Under the pieces are notes generated by a model. It saw nothing but the letters and a program-made list of their open reading frames with translations, was not told the origin of the DNA and ran no database searches. Source: Candidatus Microgenomates bacterium (lineage in GTDB: Bacteria > Patescibacteriota > Microgenomatia > 2-02-FULL-39-11). From it: a stretch of 10,283 nt of DNA. The position numbers and the translations under genes are program-made. Below are positions 4,702 to 10,283 of this stretch, piece by piece. The stretch covers positions 1 to 10,283 of the forward strand of contig JALHWS010000112.1 in assembly GCA_022866885.1 (NCBI GenBank). Reading direction: 5' to 3'. Each line of letters begins with the position of its first letter. Position 1 is the first letter of the stretch.

Positions 4702-6861
4702 ATGGCAAGATATCGAAGAAGAAAATTTTTAAAATTTAAACTGAAGAAACAGTCGGTTTACAATATTCTGGCTATCCTCCTTATTGGCACTGGCGCTCTT
4801 GTTTTCTTATCTTTTTTCCAAAGCGGCACCTCACTTGACTTCATCCGTAACCTTGTTCAGGAAAAATTCGGTTTCGGAGCGGTTCTTTTGCCTTTTGTCA
4901 TCATTTCCTTTTCTTTTCTTTTTTTGAAGCTGAAATTTTCTTTTACCAGACCCAATATCTCCTTAGGCCTCCTGCTTTCTTATATTTCTTTTCTGGCCTT
5001 GGCCCAAAGCGGTTTTATCGGTGAACAGATTTGGGGGAATTTTTCCGCTTTGATTTCCGGCATTGGCGCCTTCATCATTCTCATCGGGATGTTTTTTATC
5101 GGGTTGATTGTTCTTTTCAACACCTCAATTGACGAAGTGGTAAAAATTATCGGAGAAATATATAAGGAAATCACCAAAATCACCGGTCCTCTTTTCCCCG
5201 GAAAAAAGAAAAAACCACTTTTTATGGAGAAGCTGCCGATTAAGCCGCCGACTGAATATAAAGAATTTAAAAAGGAAATGTCTCAGGAAGAAAAAGCAAC
5301 CAACCGCAAACAAAAAACCAAAATTATGGATACCGGTTTACTGGGTACTCTTGGCACCAGCGTCATTTCCAATGCGCCCTCGGCCAATGCGGTCTGGGAA
5401 TACCCGTCGCTGTCTCTTCTTGCTACAACTTCTGGTCAAAAAGCCGACCGCGGGGACATGAAACATCATGCGGAAGTTATCGAAAAGACGCTCGAAAGTT
5501 TCGGTATCACCGCCCGGGTGGTCGAAGTCAACTTGGGTCCGGCTGTTACCCAATATGCTTTGGAAATTGCCTTGGGAACAAAACTTTCAAAAATTACCTC
5601 TTTGGCCAATGATTTAGCTCTGGCCCTGGCGGCGCCGACCGGACAAATCCGGATTGAAGCGCCGATCCCCGGACGCAGTCTGGTCGGGATCGAAATTCCC
5701 AATAGAAGTTTGGAATTTGTAACTTTGAAGCACATGCTTTCTTCGGACATGATGAAAAAAAGCGACCGTAAACTTTTAGTCGCTTTAGGACTTGATGTCT
5801 CCGGCAATCCGATCACCGCCAATATCGCCCGAATGCCGCATGTCCTGATCGCCGGTACCACCGGTTCGGGAAAATCGGTTTTGATAAATTCCTGGATCTC
5901 TTCTCTTCTCTTTCGCGCTAATCCTACCGAAGTCAGACTGATTTTGGTTGACCCGAAAAGAGTGGAGCTTATCGGTTATAACGGTATCCCCCATCTTCTG
6001 ACGCCGGTCATCGTCGAACCGGATAAAATTCTTTCTGCTTTGAAATGGGCACTGCAGGAAATGGACCGGCGCTATAAATTATTTTCCGAAGTCGGGGTCA
6101 GAAATATCGACGGTTATAATGAATTGTCCGGTTTTCAAGCCATCCCTTATATCGTCATTTTTATCGACGAATTGGCGGATCTGATGGCTTATGCGCCGGT
6201 TGAAGTGGAAGACTCCATCTGCCGCCTGGCCCAAATGGCCAGAGCCACCGGTATTCATCTGGTTGTTTCTACTCAAAGACCCTCGGTTGATGTCATTACC
6301 GGTTTAATTAAAGCCAATATCCCCTCCCGGATCGCTTTCAACGTCTCTTCCATGATTGATTCGCGCGTCATCATCGACATGCCCGGCGCGGAAAAACTGA
6401 TCGGCCGCGGCGATATGCTCTATATTCCTCCCGAACAAGCCAAACCAACCCGTATCCAGGGTACTTTTGTTTCCGAACAGGAAGTAAACCAGTTGGTCGA
6501 ATTTCTTAAAAACAAAAATCAGCCAGTCCAATATACCCAGGAAGTCACTTCCATGCCGGTTACCTGGAAAAAAACCGCCGGCGGGACAAGAGGGACAGAA
6601 GACGGTCACGATGCTCTTTTTACCGAAGCGGTCAAAGTGGTTTGCCAGTACGACCGGGCTTCCGCCTCGCTTCTTCAAAGAAGACTTTCTATCGGTTATG
6701 CCCGGGCAGCCAGGATTTTGGATCAATTGGAAGCGGAAGGCATTGTCGGTGTCGGTGAGGGATCGAAACCGCGTGATGTTTTAGTCAGAAATCCCGAAGA
6801 ATATCTGGCCAATCAAGCAGGTTCTCATCCCTCCACAACAGCGGAAACTACCAATTCCTAA
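4702..6861 (+). CDS. ftsK: DNA translocase FtsK/SpoIIIE
   Basis: The 719-residue hexameric ATPase pumps chromosomal DNA through the closing division septum. The N-terminus is basic (MARYRRRKF) and followed by about four membrane helices (20-40, 57-78, 87-103, 117-140). A short linker (141-230) leads to the alpha and beta motor domains. Walker A is GTTGSGKSV (385-393) and Walker B is IVIFIDELADLM (484-495); STQRPSVDVITGLIKANIPSR (523-543) and LGRGDML-like IGRGDMLY (567-574) are classic. The C-terminal winged-helix gamma domain (about 637-695), which reads polar DNA sequences and contacts XerD in model species, is complete. Overall length resembles SpoIIIE rather than the long-linker E. coli protein. 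Two promoters lie upstream, and the RodZ-like gene follows after 5 bp, so they probably share a transcript. Confidence 0.97.
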   Translation: MARYRRRKFLKFKLKKQSVYNILAILLIGTGALVFLSFFQSGTSLDFIRNLVQEKFGFGAVLLPFVIISFSFLFLKLKFSFTRPNISLGLLLSYISFLALAQSGFIGEQIWGNFSALISGIGAFIILIGMFFIGLIVLFNTSIDEVVKIIGEIYKEITKITGPLFPGKKKKPLFMEKLPIKPPTEYKEFKKEMSQEEKATNRKQKTKIMDTGLLGTLGTSVISNAPSANAVWEYPSLSLLATTSGQKADRGDMKHHAEVIEKTLESFGITARVVEVNLGPAVTQYALEIALGTKLSKITSLANDLALALAAPTGQIRIEAPIPGRSLVGIEIPNRSLEFVTLKHMLSSDMMKKSDRKLLVALGLDVSGNPITANIARMPHVLIAGTTGSGKSVLINSWISSLLFRANPTEVRLILVDPKRVELIGYNGIPHLLTPVIVEPDKILSALKWALQEMDRRYKLFSEVGVRNIDGYNELSGFQAIPYIVIFIDELADLMAYAPVEVEDSICRLAQMARATGIHLVVSTQRPSVDVITGLIKANIPSRIAFNVSSMIDSRVIIDMPGAEKLIGRGDMLYIPPEQAKPTRIQGTFVSEQEVNQLVEFLKNKNQPVQYTQEVTSMPVTWKKTAGGTRGTEDGHDALFTEAVKVVCQYDRASASLLQRRLSIGYARAARILDQLEAEGIVGVGEGSKPRDVLVRNPEEYLANQAGSHPSTTAETTNS

Positions 6862-6866
6862 ATATT

Positions 6867-7511
6867 ATGCTTACTATCGGCGAAATTCTTATCAAAGTCA
6901 GGACGGAAAAAAAACTGACTCTTGAGGAAATTGAAAAGCAGCTTCGGATCAGGAAAAAATTCCTCATCGCTTTGGAGGAAAATAATTGGGATAAACTGCC
7001 TTCTCTTCCTTATATCAAAGGATTCCTTAGAAATTACAGCGCTTTTTTGGGTCTTAAACCGGAGGAAATGGTGGCCGTCTTTCGCCGGCAATATGCCCAA
7101 CATGAACGGACTAAACTTTTGCCTGAAGGAGTTACCAATCCTTTAAATGAACCGGCTCTTCGTCTGACACCGCAAGCGGCCGTCATAGTTGTGACGGTTT
7201 TTTGCATTTTGACTTTCTTCGGTTATCTATTTTTCCAATATCGCTCCTATACCAGCCCGCCGAACCTTAACGTTTCTGCTCCGGCTGAAGGGGCGATATT
7301 GCAGGGAGAGAAAATCACTGTCTCAGGGATTACCGACCGGGATGCGGTTATTTCTGTCAATAACCAGAAAATTGCTCTTTCCCAAAACGGGGAATTTGCT
7401 ACCGATCTGACACTGGCTCCCGGAGTAAATACGATCACTATTGATTCCGTCAGCAAATACGGCAAGAAAAAAACGGTTACCCGCACCATCCAAATACAAT
7501 CTAGCCAATAA
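6867..7511 (+). CDS. RodZ-like helix-turn-helix membrane protein with Ig-like domain
   Basis: The 214-residue protein has an N-terminal RodZ-type helix-turn-helix domain (about 3-70, including IGEILIKVRTEKKLTLEEI and LPSLPYIKGFLRNYSAFLGL), a basic juxtamembrane segment, one membrane helix (about 103-124) and an extracytoplasmic beta-rich domain (132-211). That domain, with LNVSAPAEGAILQGEKITVSG and GVNTITIDSVSKYG, resembles Ig-like or glucodextranase-B-like modules rather than the usual RodZ C-terminal domain. RodZ links MreB filaments to the wall-synthesis machinery in rod-shaped bacteria; whether an MreB exists here is not shown. The gene starts 5 bp after ftsK with no Shine-Dalgarno site, implying coupling and a shared role in division or envelope shape. 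Its 3' end overlaps the convergent glycosyltransferase gene by 11 bp. A DNA-binding role is unlikely for this HTH family. Confidence 0.85.
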   Translation: MLTIGEILIKVRTEKKLTLEEIEKQLRIRKKFLIALEENNWDKLPSLPYIKGFLRNYSAFLGLKPEEMVAVFRRQYAQHERTKLLPEGVTNPLNEPALRLTPQAAVIVVTVFCILTFFGYLFFQYRSYTSPPNLNVSAPAEGAILQGEKITVSGITDRDAVISVNNQKIALSQNGEFATDLTLAPGVNTITIDSVSKYGKKKTVTRTIQIQSSQ

Positions 7512-8829
7512 ATTGGCCGACCTTTTCCCAAATCATCCTGACTCCGTCGGGGTTTATCTCTTCATCTTCCCGGTTATTCTCTTTTTTTGGTTGGAAAATG
7601 GTAGTCATCGTGGAAAATATCCTTTCCTTCAGACACCACCAGACAAAATCTGCTGTTTTTTTTGGACTTTCCGGTAAGATTATTCCTCTCCAGCTTTTTT
7701 TAATTTGATTAAAAGGCCTATTATTCTCGGCGGCTTCCCATAATTTTTTTTGCTCATCCGCATTTGGAATCATCATGTGTCTTCTCAAAAATTCCAGATT
7801 GTCATATTCCTGTCTGCCAACCGGCTTGGTAAAAAGCAAAACCGCTCCGCCTCGCTGTTTTGGCGAAAGCAGGGCTTTGAATGCCTGTTCGCTCGGTTTA
7901 GTAATCTCCAAAGAGATGATGTTTCCTTTGTAAATATCTTCATAACCGTCGACAACCTCCCGGTCATTGGTGGAAACATGCAGCTTCACGTATGGTCTTT
8001 CCGTCATTTTTCTGATAAAGGCTTGGGTATAAGGAGTCGACCTGGCCACCATATGAAAAAGAAATCGTGTTGACCTTTGGAAGAGACTGTCAACCGATTC
8101 CGTCAGGATATCTGTCCCGGCCGCCGCTCCGGAAATCGGTACCGAAACCTCGATGGGAATTTTTTGGGAAGCATCAAGCTGATCCTGTCTTATCCGCAAA
8201 GCCTCTTTTGATAATTCCTGGGTAAAATGAGGAGAAAGGGGGTATGAAGCCACTTCTATTTGTATCTTTTCTAGACCTTTCTTTTTGCCGTAATCGAGAA
8301 GCGCTGCTTTTGTTTTATAAGACGGAACAAAAGTCAGATCCGTCCCCGGCACATACCAGACATGCTGCGGACTGTCATCTGTCACTACCACAATCAAGAT
8401 CAGTCTGATTTTTTTATCTTGGATGATTTTTTCTTTAATGGCCGCCAACTGGTGCGCCAATCCGAAATGAGTGGAAATTACCAGGACGGTTTTCGGCAAA
8501 TCGATCCGTTGGTCCAAAATCGTCACCAGCTGCTCGTAAATAAGCCGTGTCCGGCGGCGAAGGTATTGGCGGTAAAAGGCGGTGAATATATCTTCAGGCA
8601 AACCTCTCTGGGTCCATTCCATCACACCCCGAAGGAACGGATGAATACTGGTCAACCGATGAAGAAAACTGATTGATTTGTCCTGCGAACCCAAAAGGAT
8701 CGGAACTGTATCTTTTGGCAAACCGTGATAAAGAGCGTCGGTAACTCGCAGGTGCCCAAGGCCGGCCGGGGCATAAGTAAAAACCAAAACCAGTGACTTG
8801 TCTTTGAGAACGGATAAATCTTTGTCCAC
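7501..8829 (-). CDS. GT-B-like glycosyltransferase (MGDG synthase/MurG-related fold)
   Basis: The 442-residue protein begins with a hydrophobic strand and glycine turn, LVLVFTYAPAGLGHLRVTDAL (13-33), like the acceptor-side loop of MurG and monogalactosyldiacylglycerol synthases (G-x-G-H-x-x-A). STHFGLAHQLA (119-129) and VVVTDDSPQHVWYVPGTD (147-164) match the second N-terminal pattern of that superfamily. The C-terminal half has a strand-loop SVPISGAAAGT (229-239), then LEITKPSEQAFKAL (307-320) and LLFTKPVGRQEYDNL (331-345), which probably form the nucleotide-sugar site. A lipid or envelope glycan is the likely acceptor (inferred). No signal peptide or transmembrane helix is evident. The start codon is GTG at 8829, without a Shine-Dalgarno site but directly after a promoter. 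The exact reaction and family are not certain. Confidence 0.68.
   Translation of the reverse strand: MDKDLSVLKDKSLVLVFTYAPAGLGHLRVTDALYHGLPKDTVPILLGSQDKSISFLHRLTSIHPFLRGVMEWTQRGLPEDIFTAFYRQYLRRRTRLIYEQLVTILDQRIDLPKTVLVISTHFGLAHQLAAIKEKIIQDKKIRLILIVVVTDDSPQHVWYVPGTDLTFVPSYKTKAALLDYGKKKGLEKIQIEVASYPLSPHFTQELSKEALRIRQDQLDASQKIPIEVSVPISGAAAGTDILTESVDSLFQRSTRFLFHMVARSTPYTQAFIRKMTERPYVKLHVSTNDREVVDGYEDIYKGNIISLEITKPSEQAFKALLSPKQRGGAVLLFTKPVGRQEYDNLEFLRRHMMIPNADEQKKLWEAAENNRPFNQIKKSWRGIILPESPKKTADFVWWCLKERIFSTMTTIFQPKKENNREDEEINPDGVRMIWEKVGQFIG
7504..7517. other. Perfect inverted repeat at convergent gene overlap
   Basis: GCCAAT-AA-ATTGGC is a perfect 14-base palindrome covering the TAA stop of the RodZ-like gene, next to the TAG stop of the glycosyltransferase gene. 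It could weakly stop transcription in both directions, but the stem is short and no clear T-run follows on either strand, so a terminator call is not justified. Confidence 0.3.
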
Positions 8830-8836
8830 TGATTAC

Positions 8837-8865
8837 AGTTTAGATAAGTAATCAGATATTCGCAA
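8837..8865 (-). promoter_or_regulatory. Promoter of glycosyltransferase gene, leaderless
   Basis: On the minus strand TTGCGA (8865-8860) and TAAACT (8842-8837) are 17 bases apart. Seven bases (GTAATCA) separate the -10 box from the GTG start at 8829, so transcription would begin at or next to the start codon. The -35 lies in the left arm of a local direct repeat. Confidence 0.5.
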
Positions 8866-8925
8866 GGATAATTAAAGGATGCAATTGCGAGCAAGATAAA
8901 ATTTTCGCAAGTTCTATAATTAAAG
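8859..8925. repeat. Local direct repeat with inverted partner
   Basis: TTCGCAAG followed by ATAATTAAAG occurs twice (8859-8877 and 8904-8925), with one and four bases between the two words. Between the copies lies ATTGCGAGCAAG (8884-8895), whose TTGCGA is the inverse of the TCGCAA in both repeats, so either copy could pair with it. The left copy contains the -35 box of the glycosyltransferase promoter. Confidence 0.55.
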
Positions 8926-9090
8926 CAGCCCCGAAGGAGACAATTTCGTAATGCGAGATACCAATAATGATAACCGATAAGATAAAGATAGGATACTTTG
9001 CCCAAGACAAATAAAACCTAGGTAAAACATAAGCAATGGAGAAATTCCGTCTCCGAGGGGATGCTTATCTTGAAAATTTTGTCTGCGAGC
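8898..9090 (+). repeat. Intergenic multi-block repeat, copy 2
   Basis: This occupies most of the 327-bp gap between the divergent glycosyltransferase and small membrane protein genes. Block A, AAAATTTTCGCA (8898-8909), and block C, ATTTTGTCTGCGAGC (9076-9090), are exact matches to copy 1 at 1722-1827, in the same order. Block B is diverged (ATGGA at 9036, CGTCTCCGAG at 9048-9057) and here forms a hairpin GGAGA-N7-TCTCC (9038-9054). After block C both copies also carry GATTGT. No supportable coding sequence lies in the gap. It could be a degenerate mobile element, a structured RNA or a protein-binding region. Confidence 0.55.
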
Positions 9091-9110
9091 GATTGTATAA
9101 TTTTTATCGA

Positions 9111-9138
9111 TTGACTCCGGCAATATTTTTGTTAGAAT
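9111..9138 (+). promoter_or_regulatory. Promoter of the small membrane protein pair
   Basis: TTGACT (9111-9116) and TAGAAT (9133-9138) are 16 bases apart. The ATG at 9157 lies 18 bases beyond the -10, so the predicted leader is about 12 bases with no good Shine-Dalgarno sequence. It begins about 20 bases after repeat block C. Confidence 0.65.
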
Positions 9139-9156
9139 AAAAAAAGAGATCTGCCT

Positions 9157-9450
9157 ATGACTGAAACAACCCAAGTCCTCCTCGTCGCCGTCATCACCGT
9201 CTTGACTATCCTCATGGTCGTCATCGGCTGGCAGATCGTTTTAATTCTGGCCGAATTTAAGAAAATGCTTTCCAAATTTAACCTCATGGCCGATGGAGCC
9301 GTCTCCATCACCGGCAATCTCACTAAATCCGTCCAAAATTTTGCCGGTTTTTCAGACGGCATCAAAGCCGCTTTCGGAATTTTTAAATTATTCAAAAGAA
9401 AAGAAACAACGGAAGGAGAACAATATGGAAAACTGCGACCACAAGGATGA
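9157..9450 (+). CDS. Small single-pass membrane protein, unknown function
   Basis: The 97-residue product has one long hydrophobic helix near the N-terminus (about 7-32, containing VLLVAVITVLTILMVVIGW). A moderately amphipathic segment follows (33-80, with FKKMLSKFNLMADGAV and a second weaker hydrophobic stretch, GIKAAFGIFKLF), then a short polar tail. The layout resembles DUF948-type and other small envelope proteins, but I do not recognise a family with confidence. The predicted promoter lies just upstream. Its last 26 bases overlap the start of the YtxH-like gene in another frame, and the ribosome binding site of that gene lies inside it, so the pair is probably cotranscribed and translationally coupled. 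Confidence 0.72.
   Translation: MTETTQVLLVAVITVLTILMVVIGWQIVLILAEFKKMLSKFNLMADGAVSITGNLTKSVQNFAGFSDGIKAAFGIFKLFKRKETTEGEQYGKLRPQG
9413..9418 (+). promoter_or_regulatory. Shine-Dalgarno site of the YtxH-like gene
   Basis: AAGGAG lies six bases before the ATG at 9425 and inside the preceding gene. It decides the start: the frame is open upstream to an ATG at 9293, but that extension lacks a ribosome binding site and would overlap the neighbour by 158 bp. Confidence 0.88.
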
Positions 9451-9841
9451 TTGCAAATGCAAAAAAAGTCCCATCTTTTGGGGCGGTTTCTTCCTGGGAG
9501 GAATAATTGGCGCTGTTGTCATTTTTCTTTTAGGAACGAAAGAAGGCAAAAAAGTGGCCGGGGAAATCGTTGATAAAGCGGAAGAATACGAAGAAGAATT
9601 GGAGAAAAAAGTAGCCCGACTGGAAAAGCACGGTGAAGAAATGGTGGCTGAAGCGGAAAAAATCAAGGAAAAAGTGATCAAAGATGCCGAAAAGGGAAAG
9701 AAAGTCGTTTCTGAACAGTTGATAAACCAATTAGACGGTACGCTTTCCAAAATCGAAGGCCTCCAGAAAAAGGGTGTAGCCTTGACCGAAGAAGTCCACC
9801 GCCGCTATTTCAAGAAAAACGGCAAGTCACTTTCTTCCTGA
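9425..9841 (+). CDS. YtxH-like membrane-anchored coiled-coil protein
   Basis: The 138-residue product has a short cytoplasmic head rich in cysteine, histidine and acidic residues (Cys4, His6, Cys10, Cys12). A glycine-rich membrane helix follows (about 17-36, GGFFLGGIIGAVVIFLLG), then TKEGKKVAGEI (38-48), the pattern that follows the helix in YtxH-family proteins. A long charged alpha-helical or coiled-coil stretch runs from about 45 to 100, and a basic tail ends at 138. YtxH proteins are common, small and poorly characterised; some are stress-related in Firmicutes. The Cys/His head could bind metal but that is inference. The gene overlaps the preceding membrane protein gene by 26 bp and ends in TGA two bases short of the convergent HEPN gene. 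Confidence 0.8.
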   Translation: MENCDHKDDCKCKKSPIFWGGFFLGGIIGAVVIFLLGTKEGKKVAGEIVDKAEEYEEELEKKVARLEKHGEEMVAEAEKIKEKVIKDAEKGKKVVSEQLINQLDGTLSKIEGLQKKGVALTEEVHRRYFKKNGKSLSS

Positions 9842-9843
9842 TA

Positions 9844-10283
9844 CTATCTTACCTTACATTCGATAACCGCCCGCTGCATCACTTTGAGGATATCGTTGAT
9901 AATATTTTCCGCCTCTTTGAGAGAAAGCGCCTTCAGGTTATGGGGGAAATAATGGAAAATCAGATTGCGGCCGGTTTTCCAAACCCGCCAAAGCTCATCC
10001 GCCAACTCATGATTACCCAAAAGATAGACAATTTTGTTGTAAATCGAATACTGCTGTAGTCTCTTTTCCAAAAAAGGATTCAGGGCTTTGCCGATCCGGA
10101 AACGGTCGCTTTCATATTCCTCTCTATTGATAAACTCCAAATCCAGAAAAAGTTGCTTCAAGAAGCCTTCATAAGCTTTGGCAAAAGGAAAGACCAGATA
10201 GGAATAATCAGTGATGTTCGTATCCGGATGATCCCTTGTTAAGCCCAAGATATACAACCCTTCTTCAATCAGCCCCTTTTGCC
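9844..10283 (-). CDS. HEPN-type protein resembling the RnlA toxin C-terminal domain, 5'-partial
   Basis: The frame is open from the right edge to a TAG at 9844, giving at least 146 residues; the true start probably lies outside the window (a TTG at 10257 is only a fallback). The product is mostly helical. SYLVFPFAKAYEGFLKQLF resembles the helix seen in RnlA/RNase LS-type toxins (F-P-x-x-x-A-x-E-G-x-x-K), and near the C-terminus GRNLIFHYF contains R-N-x3-H, the Rx4H signature of HEPN ribonucleases (Arg codon 9967-9969, His codon 9952-9954). HEPN proteins usually cleave RNA in toxin-antitoxin, abortive infection or CRISPR systems. Assignment is by motif memory, not a search. The partner, if any, must lie to the right of the window. 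It converges on the YtxH-like gene with a 2-bp gap. Confidence 0.62.
   Translation of the reverse strand, partial: QKGLIEEGLYILGLTRDHPDTNITDYSYLVFPFAKAYEGFLKQLFLDLEFINREEYESDRFRIGKALNPFLEKRLQQYSIYNKIVYLLGNHELADELWRVWKTGRNLIFHYFPHNLKALSLKEAENIINDILKVMQRAVIECKVR

Noticed and set aside
6867..7076. Helix-turn-helix domain as evidence of a transcription regulator
   Set aside because: The domain matches the RodZ type, is tethered by a membrane helix and lacks a nearby operator; RodZ-type HTH domains act in protein contacts.
7504..7517. Palindrome as a bidirectional intrinsic terminator
   Set aside because: The stem is six AT-containing pairs with a two-base loop and no downstream T-run on either strand.
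8652..9174. Minus-strand open frames across the 8830-9156 intergenic region
   Set aside because: Their predicted peptides have no recognisable domain, they overlap the glycosyltransferase start or the forward promoter, and they have no ribosome binding site. The region is better explained by promoters and repeats.
9293..9424. Long N-terminal extension of the YtxH-like protein from ATG 9293
   Set aside because: The extension is a shadow of the upstream gene; a strong AAGGAG site six bases before ATG 9425 sets the start.
1..10283. Alternative genetic code with TGA as glycine (as in some CPR lineages)
   Set aside because: No in-frame TGA is needed in any gene, and the YtxH-like gene ends naturally at TGA.

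Overview
The window looks like chromosomal DNA from a small-genome bacterium of the Candidate Phyla Radiation (Patescibacteria), most plausibly Microgenomates-like. This rests on inference: tightly packed, often overlapping genes; folA and thyA beside an AmmeMemoRadiSam cluster; short AT-rich tandem repeats and a GC-rich palindrome inside reading frames; and a mix of start signals in which promoters sit almost on the start codon. Stops include TAA, TAG and one TGA, and no gene needs TGA read as an amino acid, so the standard bacterial code (11) fits. No rRNA, tRNA, CRISPR array, transposase or phage gene is visible.

Left block, minus strand (4586 down to 1): ABC transporter ATPase, ABC-2 permease, thyA, then a 159-bp gap with its own promoter, folA, the radical SAM enzyme amrS, and the start of the MEMO-like protein B gene, cut by the window edge. 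ThyA and FolA form the classical dTMP cycle: ThyA oxidises methylene-tetrahydrofolate to dihydrofolate and FolA reduces it back. AmrS and the MEMO protein belong to the AmmeMemoRadiSam group, whose substrate is unknown.

Middle block, plus strand (4587-7511): a 115-bp divergent promoter region, a full FtsK/SpoIIIE DNA translocase, and 5 bp later a RodZ-like protein with a cytoplasmic helix-turn-helix, one membrane helix and an extracytoplasmic Ig-like domain. This is a cell division and envelope pair.

Right block: a minus-strand GT-B-like glycosyltransferase overlaps the RodZ-like gene tail to tail by 11 bp. A 327-bp intergenic region follows, with promoters in both directions and repeat elements. 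Then come two overlapping plus-strand genes for small membrane proteins (the second YtxH-like), and a minus-strand gene running off the right edge whose product carries a HEPN-type RxxxxH motif and resembles the C-terminal part of RnlA-type toxins.

The observations most worth following are: (1) a thymidylate synthase with an intact catalytic centre but three of its phosphate-binding arginines replaced; (2) two different repeat types inserted in frame in the adjacent thyA and folA; (3) a multi-block sequence shared by the two largest intergenic regions; (4) promoters placed for leaderless or nearly leaderless mRNAs at transcription-unit heads, while two internal genes keep strong Shine-Dalgarno sites; (5) the HEPN protein at the right edge. 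I did not find a complete new multi-gene defence or biosynthetic system.
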